DNA from: Methylobacterium aquaticum | GTDB taxonomy: Bacteria > Pseudomonadota > Alphaproteobacteria > Rhizobiales > Beijerinckiaceae | Length of the DNA stretch: 64,000 nucleotides | Assembly (NCBI RefSeq): GCF_016804325.1 | Contig: NZ_CP043627.1 | Coordinates: 977,001-1,041,000, forward strand | Direction: 5' to 3' | Shown: one piece after another, positions 17,919 through 27,072 of the stretch | Position numbering within the stretch: the first letter of the stretch is position 1 | Layout of the letters: each line of letters opens with the position of its first letter | Program-made: the position numbers and the translations under genes | The notes under the pieces: generated by a model | What the model saw: the letters and a program-made list of their open reading frames with translations, nothing else | The model's database searches: none | What the model was told of the DNA's origin: nothing

Positions 17919-20900
17919 CTACCGCGCCGCCCCCACCTCCAGCGTCCCGAACGCCGTGCGCCCGTAGCGCTCGGGCCGGTACATGTCCTCGATCGTCGCC
18001 GCCGGGTGGACGTAGCGGCCCGGCGTCACCGCCCGCACGGTGTAGGCGACGCTGAAGAAGGCGGACTGGCTCGGATCGCGGTCGTAGGCGGCCACGAAGC
18101 GGTCGTCGCGGAACTCGGTATGGGTGGGCTTCACGTCGGACTTCGCCCAGGCGAGGCCGGCGGCCGCATCGGTATCGAGAAGCTTCGGGTTGTCGATCTC
18201 GAGGCCCGCCGGGAGGCGGTCGACGAGGAGCAGGCGGCCGGCGCTGGCCTTGGCCTCGGTCACCTTCAGCACCACCACCAAGCGGTCGTTCTGGCGTAAA
18301 GAGGCGAGGTCGGCCGGGCTGCCGTCGAGGCGGTGGAAGCTGCGCTCGATCGCATAGCCCTTCGCCGCGGCCGGCTCCGGCACCGCCGGGTTGCCGGCGA
18401 TGCCCAGCGCGAGCTGTACCGGGGCGGTGCCGCGATTGGTCACCGTCACCGGCTTCGCCTCCAGGGCGGCGCCCGAAAACGTGCGGTAGAGGGCGCCCGG
18501 GACCGGCGTGCCGTCGACGGCGAGGGACGGGGCATCCTTCGCCGCATCCTTGGCGGCATCCTTGGCGAGCTCGGCCGCCGCCAGCACCATCCAGGCCTGT
18601 TCCTGGGTGCTGGTCGGGCGGCCGGATTCCCGCTCCTCGCCCACCACGGTGCCCAGCGCGCCGATGGCGTCCCGCGCCACCCCGGTCTCGGCGGCGAGCG
18701 CGATCAGCCCGGCGCCGTCGCGCAGGCGCGAGCCGTAATCGGCCCGGTAGGCGCCGCCGTCGCGCTCGGCCCGGATTGCGGCCACGGCGGCCTCGAAGGC
18801 GGTGCGGGCCCGGGTCCGGTCGCCGAGCAGCGCGAGCGCCGCCGCGATCTGCCCGCGGGCGAGGGGGGTGGCGAAGGAGGCGAGCTTGGTGTCGGCGAGG
18901 TAGCGCAGGTCGCCCATCACCGGCCGTCCGTTGCGGGCGAGCACGTATGCCGCGTAGGCGAGGTCGAGGCCGCCATCGGTGACCTCGTTGGCATTCGCCA
19001 CGCTGTTGCGCAGCCGGTCGAGGGCCAGCGACAGCGCGCCCGGCGGCACGGCGAATCCACGCTCCTTCGACCGGGTCAGGAAGTCGGTGGCATAGGCCGT
19101 GAGCCACAAGTCCTCGGCCTGGCCCGCCGACCACAGCCCGAAGGCGCCGCTCGAATCCTGGCGCGACAGCACCCTTTCGATCGCCGCCTTCACCCGCTCG
19201 TCGGCGGTGCCGTCGAGGCCGAGCTGCGCGAGCGACGCCAGGCGGTTGACCGAGAGGAGCGGCAGGGCCCGGCTCACCACCTGCTCGGTGCAGCCATAGG
19301 GGTAGCGGTCGAGGGCCTGGAGCAGGGCCGGCACGTCGATGCCACTGAGCGGCGAGGCGGCGAGCGTCACCGAGCCGGTGCCCGGGATCACCTCGGCGAG
19401 GAGATCGCCCGACAGGGTCAGGCTCGCGCCGGGCTCGACCTTCCGGACCTCGCGGCGCAGGAGCGCCCCGGTGCCGGGCTGGATGCCGAGGGCAAAGCTC
19501 TGGCCGGCCGGCTCGGCGAGCCCCGGGCCGGTCAGCCGCAGGTCGATGCGGGCGAGCCCCGGACCGGCGGCGGTGAGCGGGATCTCGACCGCGCCGCGCC
19601 CACCCGGCTCCAGGCGGAGCGAGCGGCTCAGCGCCCCGGCCGGCACCACCACCGGCCCGGCGAGGTCGACATCGACCGCGTAGTCGCCGGCCTGCCCCTC
19701 GACGTTGTCGAGGGCGACGTGCAGGCGCGAGCGGTCGCCGATGTCGAGGAAGCGCGGCAGGGTGCCGCTCGCCACCACCGGGTCACGGATCACCACCTCG
19801 GCCGACGCCGCCCCGACCCGTGCCGCGCTCCAGGCCGTCACCATCACCCGGGCGGTGCCGTTGAAGGCGGGAATCGGAAACGCCACCACGGCCCGGCCGT
19901 CCGGCCCGACCGTGACGACGCCCGAATAGCGCGCGAGCGGCTCCTGGGCGGGCGGTGCGCCCTCCAGCTCCGCCCCGCCGGCATCGCCGCCCGAGCGGAT
20001 CGCGCCGAGCGTGCCCTGCATGCCGTCGATCAGGTAGCCGTAGAGGTCGCGGATCTCGGTCGAGAGCGCCTTCTGGCCGAAGAAGAACCCGAACGGGTCC
20101 GGGTTGGCGTAGCGGGTGAGGGTGAGGATGCCGACATCGACCGCCGCCACGGTCACCCGCGCCTCCTCGCCGGGTCTGAGCCCCGCCAGCCGGATCGGCA
20201 GGCGCAACTCGCCCCGGGGCCGGACCTTGGCGGGGGCTTCCACGGTGACGCCGAGGGTGCGGGCGTCGCGGTCGATCCCGAACCAGGCCAGTCCCATCGC
20301 CCGGCCGGGCAGGCGCTTGGCCGCCTGGTCGAGGGGCCGGTAGGCGGTGGCGACGAGGTAGGCGCCCGCGCCCCAATCGGGCTTGACCGGGATCTCGACG
20401 GTGGTGCCGGAGGCCGGCAGGTCGAGAATGCGGATCTCGTGGACCTTGTCGCTCACCACTGCGATCGTCGCGGTGCCGGCGAATCGCGGACGCAGTTGCG
20501 CCTTGAGCGTGGTGCCGGAGGCATAGGCCTCGCGGTCGAGGGTGAGGTCGAGGAGATCGGGCGCATCGGCGGTCTCGGACCCGCTCCAGCCGACGCTGAA
20601 CGACAGGCTCGCCGCCTCGACACCGGGGCTGCGCACCTCGAGCCGGTACTGGCCGAGATCGACCGGCATCGCCACCTTCGCCGGCGCGCCGGGCTCGAGG
20701 GTCACGCGGCCGTTGGCGACCTTGGCGGTGGTCTTGACCGGCTCGTAGGACCAGCGCCCGTCGGCCCGGTACCATTGATAGCGCCGGTCGACCCGCAGCA
20801 GGGTCCAGGTCGCCTCGCCCGGGAGCCGCGTGCCGTCGGGCCGGGCGGCGGCGACCTCGAACGTCGCGGTCGCGCCCTCGCGCAGCTCGCCGAAGGTCTT

Positions 20901-23216
20901 CCGGATGCCGATGACCGGGCCGGCGGGCAGGATCGGCAGGGTCAGGCTGCGCTGCACGGCCCGGCCGCCGGGCTCGCCGACCTGGAGCGAGACCCGGGCC
21001 TCGAAGGGCCGCGGCCCGCTCGAGGCCGGCACCGGCGCCCGTACCGTGGCGCGGCCCTGCGCGTCGGTGGTGACGGGCGCGTCCAGTTCCGCCGTCACCG
21101 GCTCGACGCGCTCGTCGTCGAGGCCGGTCGAGAATTCCTCGAACCCCTTGATGCCGCTGCGGGCGGCCGGCTGCACCGTGACCGAGCCGCCGACGCTCAA
21201 GCCCGCCCCCGGCGCGCCGTAGAGGTAGCGCGCCGCTATCCCGACCGTCGCCGGATCGCTTGGGCGTAAGGCAGCCTCGGCCGGCGTCAGCGTCAACTCG
21301 ATCCGCTCCGGCACGTAATCCTCGACGAGGAACGTCGCCTCGCCGACCGGCGGCGCCTTGGGGTCGGTATAGGCGGCGACCCGCCAAGTGCCTCCTTGCG
21401 CCCCCGGCAGCAGCGGCAGGGAGAAGGCGCGGCCCCCCAACCCCGCATCCGCCACCTGCGCCCGGCGGTACTCGACCCCGTCCGGGCGCTTGGCCACCAG
21501 GGTGAGGGGCAGGGTCGGGATCGCCGCGCCCCTGGCGTCGCGCAGGAGCGCGGTCAGCTGCACCGTCTCGCCCGAGCGATAGACCCCGCGCTCGGGAAAC
21601 AGGTAGGCCTCCGCCGCGCCCGGGGCGGGTCTGCCCTTCACGCCGCGATCGGCGAGGTCGAAGGCGCTCAAGGAGAGGTCGAGGAAGCCGTAATCGTCGC
21701 CGAGGCGGGCCACGACGAGGCTCGGAGCCGCCCCGCCCTCGCCGCGGGCGAGCCCCGGATCGAAGGCGGCGTGGCCCTGGCCGTCGGTGCTCCTGGTCGC
21801 CAGCACCTCGTTGTTGCGGGCGACGAGGCGGATCTCCGCCCCCTTCAGCACGGCGGCGGAGGCGAGGGAGCGGGCGAGCACGTGGATCCCGTCCCGGCCC
21901 TTGAAGGCGGTGAGCCCGAGATCCGAGACCACGAACCACTGCGTCGCCTCGCTCTCGTAGCCGCCCTCCTCGTCGGCGATGGAGGCGGTGCCGCTCGGCC
22001 GCGCCGTCATGACGTAGAGCCCGGGCTCGACCTTCCCGACCGCCTGGAGCACCGGGAAGGCCGTCACCGCCTCGCGGTTGGTCTCGGCCGGAGTCGTGTC
22101 GAGGGTGCCCTTCCAGACCTGGACGCCGCGCTCGCGGGCGATGGTGCGCAGGCCGCTGCCCGAGAGCTGCGACAGGAACTCGTCCGAGCGCAGGGCCGGC
22201 AGCAGCCCGCGATCGCCGATGCGCACCACCTCGACGTCGGCCCTCGGCGCGTTGACCGAGACCAGCGGCACGCCGGCCTGCCCGGTGCGGGGCAGGACGT
22301 AGTTGCGCCCGGTGAAGCGCACCTGCGGGCTGCGGTCGCGGACGTAGATCTCGTAATCGGCGGCCTTGCGTAAGCTCTCGCCGACGGTCGAGGGCAGGCC
22401 CTGGCGCAGCACGACGCCGTAGCGCTCGCCGTGGCGCAGGCCGTCGACGCAGACCTGCTGCCCCTGCGCCGTCACGGCGGTGTCGGCGGCGCCCGAGACG
22501 GCGACGAAGGGCGCGACATCCGCCTTGGGGTCGATGCCTTCCGAGAGGGTGAAGCAGGCCCGCGGGGCGGCGGCGTCGGAATCGACCTTGTAGTCGAGCA
22601 CCCGGAAACCGTGCGCGTCGCGCAAGGCCTCGTAGGTCTTGGCCGTGTCCGGATCGCCCGCCAGCGCCAGGCTCGCCGCGTAGGCCTCCAGGGCCGGGCG
22701 CCAGCTCTCCTGCTTGGCCAGGACCGCGCCGAGGAGCGAGAGCGCGCGGGCCTCATCCGTCGGGGCGGCCGCTCGCTGATAGGCCAGGTAGGCGCCGGCC
22801 CGGGCCTCCGCCTTCAGCTTCTGGTTGGTGTCGTAATCGTCGTTCTCGGCCTCGCCCGCGGTCTCCGCCAGGGCGTACCAGTTGCGCCAATCCGCCGGCT
22901 CCGCGATTGCCGCCCGGCGATAGGCGGTGAGCGCCCCGTCGGTCTCGTCCTTCGCCTTGAGGGCGTCGGCCTCGCGGCGCCACTGCAGGGCGGATTTTCC
23001 GCTCGCGCCGCCTTCCTCCTTCACCCGCGCCTCGAGCCGCACCGCCTCGCTGGCCAATGCCGGGCGGACGAAGCTCTTCGGCCTGGGCGCCGGTTGCACC
23101 AGGGCGGCGCGGCGGGGCGCCGGGCTCGCGGGTTGCTGGGCCACCGCGCCGGGAAGCCCTGCCAGCAGGCCGGTCAGGCCGATGGCGATGCGACCGACCG
23201 TTGAGATGAGCGACAT
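17919..23216 (-). CDS. Bacterial alpha-2-macroglobulin
   Basis: Protein of 1765 residues, the usual size for YfaS-type bacterial alpha-2-macroglobulins. It begins with a signal peptide ending near GAVAQQ (about 1-27). A helical, repeat-like region (about 60-190) precedes the macroglobulin beta domains (AYLFPERGVYRSGETVQL is the typical MG entry). The thioester site CxEQ is present as YGCTEQ, followed by the alpha-alpha toroid and a receptor-binding-like C-terminus. It would trap foreign proteases in the periplasm. No penicillin-binding protein 1C gene, its usual partner, is adjacent. Divergent from a peptidoglycan-binding trypsin-like gene. The 12-base repeat GCATCCTTSGCS (18532-18567) encodes KDA units. 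Confidence 0.92.
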   Translation of the reverse strand: MSLISTVGRIAIGLTGLLAGLPGAVAQQPASPAPRRAALVQPAPRPKSFVRPALASEAVRLEARVKEEGGASGKSALQWRREADALKAKDETDGALTAYRRAAIAEPADWRNWYALAETAGEAENDDYDTNQKLKAEARAGAYLAYQRAAAPTDEARALSLLGAVLAKQESWRPALEAYAASLALAGDPDTAKTYEALRDAHGFRVLDYKVDSDAAAPRACFTLSEGIDPKADVAPFVAVSGAADTAVTAQGQQVCVDGLRHGERYGVVLRQGLPSTVGESLRKAADYEIYVRDRSPQVRFTGRNYVLPRTGQAGVPLVSVNAPRADVEVVRIGDRGLLPALRSDEFLSQLSGSGLRTIARERGVQVWKGTLDTTPAETNREAVTAFPVLQAVGKVEPGLYVMTARPSGTASIADEEGGYESEATQWFVVSDLGLTAFKGRDGIHVLARSLASAAVLKGAEIRLVARNNEVLATRSTDGQGHAAFDPGLARGEGGAAPSLVVARLGDDYGFLDLSLSAFDLADRGVKGRPAPGAAEAYLFPERGVYRSGETVQLTALLRDARGAAIPTLPLTLVAKRPDGVEYRRAQVADAGLGGRAFSLPLLPGAQGGTWRVAAYTDPKAPPVGEATFLVEDYVPERIELTLTPAEAALRPSDPATVGIAARYLYGAPGAGLSVGGSVTVQPAARSGIKGFEEFSTGLDDERVEPVTAELDAPVTTDAQGRATVRAPVPASSGPRPFEARVSLQVGEPGGRAVQRSLTLPILPAGPVIGIRKTFGELREGATATFEVAAARPDGTRLPGEATWTLLRVDRRYQWYRADGRWSYEPVKTTAKVANGRVTLEPGAPAKVAMPVDLGQYRLEVRSPGVEAASLSFSVGWSGSETADAPDLLDLTLDREAYASGTTLKAQLRPRFAGTATIAVVSDKVHEIRILDLPASGTTVEIPVKPDWGAGAYLVATAYRPLDQAAKRLPGRAMGLAWFGIDRDARTLGVTVEAPAKVRPRGELRLPIRLAGLRPGEEARVTVAAVDVGILTLTRYANPDPFGFFFGQKALSTEIRDLYGYLIDGMQGTLGAIRSGGDAGGAELEGAPPAQEPLARYSGVVTVGPDGRAVVAFPIPAFNGTARVMVTAWSAARVGAASAEVVIRDPVVASGTLPRFLDIGDRSRLHVALDNVEGQAGDYAVDVDLAGPVVVPAGALSRSLRLEPGGRGAVEIPLTAAGPGLARIDLRLTGPGLAEPAGQSFALGIQPGTGALLRREVRKVEPGASLTLSGDLLAEVIPGTGSVTLAASPLSGIDVPALLQALDRYPYGCTEQVVSRALPLLSVNRLASLAQLGLDGTADERVKAAIERVLSRQDSSGAFGLWSAGQAEDLWLTAYATDFLTRSKERGFAVPPGALSLALDRLRNSVANANEVTDGGLDLAYAAYVLARNGRPVMGDLRYLADTKLASFATPLARGQIAAALALLGDRTRARTAFEAAVAAIRAERDGGAYRADYGSRLRDGAGLIALAAETGVARDAIGALGTVVGEERESGRPTSTQEQAWMVLAAAELAKDAAKDAAKDAPSLAVDGTPVPGALYRTFSGAALEAKPVTVTNRGTAPVQLALGIAGNPAVPEPAAAKGYAIERSFHRLDGSPADLASLRQNDRLVVVLKVTEAKASAGRLLLVDRLPAGLEIDNPKLLDTDAAAGLAWAKSDVKPTHTEFRDDRFVAAYDRDPSQSAFFSVAYTVRAVTPGRYVHPAATIEDMYRPERYGRTAFGTLEVGAAR
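18532..18567 (-). repeat. 12-bp in-frame tandem repeat (KDAA units) in the macroglobulin gene
   Basis: Three 12-base units (18532-18543, 18544-18555, 18556-18567) encode Lys-Asp-Ala-Ala repeats in the C-terminal part of the protein. They lie between toroid-like and receptor-binding-like segments. Confidence 0.75.
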
Positions 23217-23390
23217 GTCCGGCCCCGCAGCGATTCCCCGCGCGGGCGGAGCCTAAGCAGCGCCCGACGGCAGTGCAATCGGCCCGTCGCTCCGAGGCGA
23301 TCGATTTCGCCAAGGCTTCGTCCGATCGGCCTTGCATTCATCATGACGGCCGGTCGATCGACCTTGCGACCGGGAAGAAACTCGTCGTCG

Positions 23391-23450
23391 ACAAGACGAG
23401 TGCGGGCAAGACGTAGTCCCACAAGACATGGGCCCGCAAGACGTCGTCCG
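23391..23450. repeat. 15-bp tandem repeat, four units
   Basis: Units at 23391-23405, 23406-23420, 23421-23435 and 23436-23450 share RCAAGAC at their start and vary afterwards. The array fills the promoter space between the divergent macroglobulin and peptidoglycan-binding genes, 70 bases before the latter's start. Confidence 0.8.
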
Positions 23451-23519
23451 GTGGAAGAGGAGCCCTGGAAGTCCCGCGGCGCCTCTGCCAAGGTCCGGGG
23501 CCTGTCCTCGGAGAGCCCG

Positions 23520-24947
23520 ATGCCGCGACCCGTCCGCCTGATCGCCGCCGGCCTGCTGCCGTTCCTCGCCTGGGGTCTCGCTCCGGCACTCGCGCAGCAG
23601 GGTCCCGGTTCCGCCGCGCCCGCCGCGAAGGTTCCCGCACCCCGCCCCACGAGCCCGGCCACGCCCGACCCCGTCTTCGAGGCCGCCCGCTCCGCCTTCG
23701 AGGCCCGGCCCGAGGCGGAGCGCCGGGCGGTGCAGGACGCCCTGGTCTGGGCCGGCAGCTACAACAGCGTCGTCACCGGCGCCTTCGGCCGGCGGACCTA
23801 CGAGGCGATCGGCGCCTGGCAGACCAGATCCGGCGCCACCTCGACCGGGATCCTGGACGAACCCGCCCGCGCCGCATTGCTTGCCGCCGGCGAGGCGGCG
23901 CGCCGGGCGGCCCGGTTCACCGTGGCGGCGGATCCCGCCACCGGCCTCGTCATCGGGGTGCCGGAGCGGCTGCTCCCGAAGCGCAGCCGACTGGCCGGAG
24001 GGACTTCGCCCGGCGGCACCCGCTGGCAGAGCCCGGACGGGCGCATCACCCTCGACACCAGGGCCGCCGCCCCCGGCGAGGCCGACCTCGACGCCCTGTT
24101 CGCGCAGAGCGCCCTGGTCACGCCCGAGCGCAAGGTGACCTATTCCCTCAAGCGGCCGGACTTCACGGTCGTCACCGGCGAGACGCCGGCCGGCAAGTTC
24201 TACATCCGCCACGCCGCCGGCCCCGCGGGCATCCGAGGCTTCACCCTGGCCTACGACAAGGCCTCGGCCCGGGAGATGGACCGGATGGTCATCGCCATCG
24301 CCAACAGCTTCGTGCCGTTCCCGGACGAGACCCCGCCGGTGCCGACGCGGCCGGCCGCGACGGTGTCAGGGCCGGCCGCGCCGGTATCGCCTGGCGCCGG
24401 GCCGGGGGCTGCCACCGGCCTCGTCGTCGGCCCCCGCCGGGTCGTCGCGGTACTGCCCGGCGCGTGTTCGAGCCCCCGGATCGCCGGAGAACCGGCTCGC
24501 CTCGTGCGGCGCGACGAGGCGAGCGGCCTCGCCCTCCTCGATGGCGCGACCCCGCCCGGATCGCCGCCCGCCCTCGCTTCCGCGCCGGCCGCCCCGGGCG
24601 AGGCCGCGATCGTGCTCGCGGCGGGCGCCGAGGGCGCGACCGTGACCACCGGCGACATCGCGGCGTCCGGCCTCCTCGCCCCGCTCCAGCCCGGCGCCGC
24701 CGGTGCCCCGGTCCTCAACCGCTCCGGCCGGCTGCTGAGCCTCGTCGCCCGCCTGCCGGCGCAACCCCGCCTCGTCGCCGGGGTTCTGCCCCCGCTCACC
24801 CACCCGCTCGTGGGCCTCGCCGCGCTGAAGGCCTTCCTCGGCCCGGACACCCCGAAGGCCGCCGGGCCCGACACCCCGCCGCTCACCGCCGGGGCGATCG
24901 CCGGGCGCTTCGCCGGGGCGGTGGTGGGGGTGCGGTGCGGAGGGTGA
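23520..24947 (+). CDS. Peptidoglycan-binding protein with degenerate trypsin-like domain
   Basis: Protein of 475 residues with a signal peptide (about 1-25, ending LAPALAQQ). A peptidoglycan-binding domain 1 region lies at about 60-125 (AVQDALVWAGSYNSVVTGAFGRRTYEAI). Residues about 300-470 resemble a trypsin-like fold (GLVVGPRRVVAV, GLALLDG, GAAGAPVLNRSGRLLSLV), but the position of the GDSGGP nucleophile reads GAAGAP and no catalytic His motif is seen. It is probably a cell-wall-anchored pseudoprotease. ATG 23520 follows GGAGA and begins the signal peptide; the longer open frame crosses the tandem repeats. Confidence 0.75.
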   Translation: MPRPVRLIAAGLLPFLAWGLAPALAQQGPGSAAPAAKVPAPRPTSPATPDPVFEAARSAFEARPEAERRAVQDALVWAGSYNSVVTGAFGRRTYEAIGAWQTRSGATSTGILDEPARAALLAAGEAARRAARFTVAADPATGLVIGVPERLLPKRSRLAGGTSPGGTRWQSPDGRITLDTRAAAPGEADLDALFAQSALVTPERKVTYSLKRPDFTVVTGETPAGKFYIRHAAGPAGIRGFTLAYDKASAREMDRMVIAIANSFVPFPDETPPVPTRPAATVSGPAAPVSPGAGPGAATGLVVGPRRVVAVLPGACSSPRIAGEPARLVRRDEASGLALLDGATPPGSPPALASAPAAPGEAAIVLAAGAEGATVTTGDIAASGLLAPLQPGAAGAPVLNRSGRLLSLVARLPAQPRLVAGVLPPLTHPLVGLAALKAFLGPDTPKAAGPDTPPLTAGAIAGRFAGAVVGVRCGG

Positions 24948-24978
24948 AGACACCTTTCGGCCGCGGACCGGGGGGAGT

Positions 24979-25170
24979 TCAGTCGTAATCCAGCCCGACG
25001 GAGTGCTCGAACGCCGTGCCGCTGGTCGTCTTCCCCTTGGGATCGGCCACCGAGATATCGCGAAAACCGCGCCCCAGCAGCTCCCGGACCTTGTCGAGCG
25101 CCTGCAGATCCGTGCCGCAGGCGAATGTCAGCGCGCGGCCGGTCGGGTCGGTTCCTGTTACCTTGTACAC
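24979..25170 (-). CDS. Small hypothetical protein (63 aa)
   Basis: The protein starts VYKVTGTDPTGRALTFACG and continues with LQALDKVRELLGRGFRDISVADPKGKTTS. A GTG start at 25170 has GAGGGA 7 bases upstream. Alternating hydrophobic residues and one helix suggest a small alpha/beta domain. I do not recognise the family. It converges on the peptidoglycan-binding gene with a 31-base gap. Confidence 0.65.
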   Translation of the reverse strand: MYKVTGTDPTGRALTFACGTDLQALDKVRELLGRGFRDISVADPKGKTTSGTAFEHSVGLDYD

Positions 25171-25234
25171 GCTCGGGTCCCTCTGCGGCGGTGAGCATAC
25201 GGTCCCCGGGATGTGCCGGCAGTGGCCTTGGGGC

Positions 25235-25276
25235 GCAAGTCGTGCAGGGCAAGTCGTGTAGGGCAAGTCGTGCAGG
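25235..25276. repeat. 14-bp tandem repeat, three units
   Basis: Three copies of GCAAGTCGTGYAGG (25235-25248, 25249-25262, 25263-25276); only the middle one differs, by one base. It lies upstream of the 63-residue gene in non-coding DNA. Confidence 0.85.
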
Positions 25277-25390
25277 GACGGTCGGGTGAGATCCGGCGGC
25301 GGTTGCGGCCGACGACCCTGGTGATCACGGCATCCGCCCGCCATCCAACCGAGCTTGCCGCGCGTCCAGCCGGTTCCGCAGCCGCCCTAG

Positions 25391-25500
25391 GCAGACTTGC
25401 CTTGGCAGGCCAACGCTTCGCCCGCTCAGGCTTCTTGTCCTGTCGCAGATTTTTTTTGCGCCGAACCGGTAATCACTCCGGCGAAATCCGCTTAGCCCCA
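25391..25500. repeat. Dispersed repeat, copy 1
   Basis: About 110 bases starting GCAGACTTGCC and including GCGCCGAACCGGT match the segment at 35335-35441 at roughly four bases in five by eye. The core CCGAACCGGT-N8-CGGCG has palindromic character. No gene covers it. The rest of 25277-25828 holds no recognisable gene; a minus-strand open frame (25492-25704) was considered and left out. Confidence 0.7.
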
Positions 25501-25828
25501 GCCGAAGCCAACGGGCTGAAACGATGTCTCGTTCGCCTCCTCGACCTCGGCGAGGCGCGCGGTCGGCCCGATCGTCGACCGGGCCGTAACGGGCATGCGC
25601 ACCGGCCAACCCTTGACCGTGATTCCGCTTCGAAACGTCGGCGCAGTCGAGAACCGGGCGCTCCGAAGGTCCGCTCCGGGCAAGGGAAGTGCCCGTTCCG
25701 GCAACGCGCAGGCCAGTCGCGATGGGCACCACGTTCATGGCAGGACGCCTCTTGCCGTAAGGCGCTCCCGGCCTCCCGATCCGCCGGAGGCACGGGACCG
25801 GCAGAGCGTGCCCATCACACGGGCCTGT

Positions 25829-26071
25829 TCAGACGCCCGGCGTCCAGTCGATCTTCGGCTTCTGCGACAGGATCCGCTCGAAATAGTCGGCAACGGCCTG
25901 CGCGCCGCTCGCATGCATCATCGCGACCGGGTGAGCGAGGTAGGCCCGGGCCAGATCGAGCGGAATGTCGCCGGCCTGGAGCGCGCCGAGCACTGCGTCG
26001 ATGAAGGCGTCGTTGGCCTCGTTGAAGTCGGACGAGAGCTTCTTGCGGTCGTTGATGGCCTTGATCGGCAT
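25829..26071 (-). CDS. Small hypothetical protein (80 aa)
   Basis: The protein begins MPIKAINDRKKLSSDFNE and is predicted mostly helical with mixed charge, ending KPKIDWTPGV. No family is recognised. ATG 26071 is preferred; an upstream GTG at 26107 would add 12 residues of poor quality. Neither start has a strong ribosome site. The coding pattern (GC-rich third positions) supports a real gene. It borders the AT-rich island to its right. Confidence 0.55.
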   Translation of the reverse strand: MPIKAINDRKKLSSDFNEANDAFIDAVLGALQAGDIPLDLARAYLAHPVAMMHASGAQAVADYFERILSQKPKIDWTPGV

Positions 26072-26107
26072 GCTGGGTAGATCCGTGCTTGTCGAGGGAA
26101 GGGGCAC

Positions 26108-26811
26108 GCAAGGGAGCGCCGTGGCCCCGTCATGCTGGTGGCTGCGGCGGACGGACGCTCGACGATTCGCTCCTGGCCATTCGGCAGGTTGCAGCAGATC
26201 GGAGCGTCAGCCGGCTTGCGTCTGATAACGCCTTGGTAGCGCTGGATCGGCACAGGTGCAACGCCGGACCATCTCGATCATTCGTAAAAATGACTTTCTG
26301 CGGTCAAATCGAAAAAAGATCGGATTTCGCCTTTCTGGAAATTGGCTGTGCCGCCACCTTTTCCGCCTCTGCATGTCATCGAATTTATAATAATTCCACA
26401 TCCACGTCATATAGAATATATTAGAGGATTTAACCGCTTCGAGACTGAATCGATAAAAATCCGTCCCTAAACGGTCTCGCGGTTTCTCTCGAACGCGCCG
26501 GCACGGCAGGCATAGCATGCGTAAGATGGGTATAATTTTGATAGTTACAACGGTAAAAATTTTTTGATCAGAAAATAAGCCACTGCAGTGTATATATTAT
26601 TTTGTTGATATTGTTTTAGCTAATACTATAGAGCCATTTTATCGATTTAATTTATATCAAATAACGCCTTTTATTACAGAGAGCTGTAAGCTCATTTGCC
26701 ACTCGAGCAACCGTGACTAGTGTATTATCAAATATTTATGCAGGAAGATTTCGGGTGTTTGATCATAGGATTTGATCGTGAACTTTCCACGCACGAGAGA
26801 AGAGACGCGCT
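26108..26811. other. AT-rich non-coding island
   Basis: From about 26270 to 26780 the DNA becomes strikingly AT-rich for this genome, with runs such as TATATATTATTTTG, and has stops in all frames. I see no gene, RNA fold or terminal repeats that define an element. The island leads directly into a decayed transposase fragment, so it probably marks an old insertion or horizontally acquired remnant. Confidence 0.6.
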
Positions 26812-27030
26812 CTGGGCTAGGTTCATCACGGCTGCGCCACGAAGGTAGCGGCGATCCGTCGAGCGGTCCAGCACAGCCGAGACAGCTTGAGGCAGCCCGC
26901 CAGGCGCTACTGCATCAATCCCAAGATCGTCCCGGATGGCAGGAGCGGAGGTCGACCCCAGGCTGCACGTGTCAGGACCGGGCGAAGCGAAATCGGCAGT
27001 CCCGTCGAGCGAGGACGTCGTGCAGTCGAT
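26812..27030 (+). pseudogene. Decayed IS481-type transposase N-terminus
   Basis: The plus strand reads VHHGCATKVAAIRRAVQHS (26821-26877), then SLRQPARRYCINPKIVPDG to about 26940. This closely follows the helix-turn-helix start of IS481-like transposases (GQVHHGCATTTEAVRRAIQ..., LAKRYGINPKTVAKW), as I remember the family. An in-frame TAG at 26818-26820 replaces the usual Gln, and a frame change near 26940 is needed to continue into a GPGEAKSAVPSSEDVVQSI-like segment. No catalytic domain remains. It abuts the 3' end of rimM. Confidence 0.6.
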
Positions 27031-27072
27031 CACCGGTGGCGGGCATCCCGACCCCCCGCCCGCGTGCCGCCC

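Noticed and set aside
18333-21269. 978-codon plus-strand frame opposite the macroglobulin gene
   Set aside because: Low-complexity Arg/Gly/His/Ala sequence typical of antisense frames; the minus-strand protein has clear macroglobulin motifs.
25492-25704. 70-codon minus-strand frame ending EANETSFQPVGFGWG
   Set aside because: Its last part has coding-like third positions, but it lacks a good start, overlaps a dispersed repeat at its end and matches no family I know.
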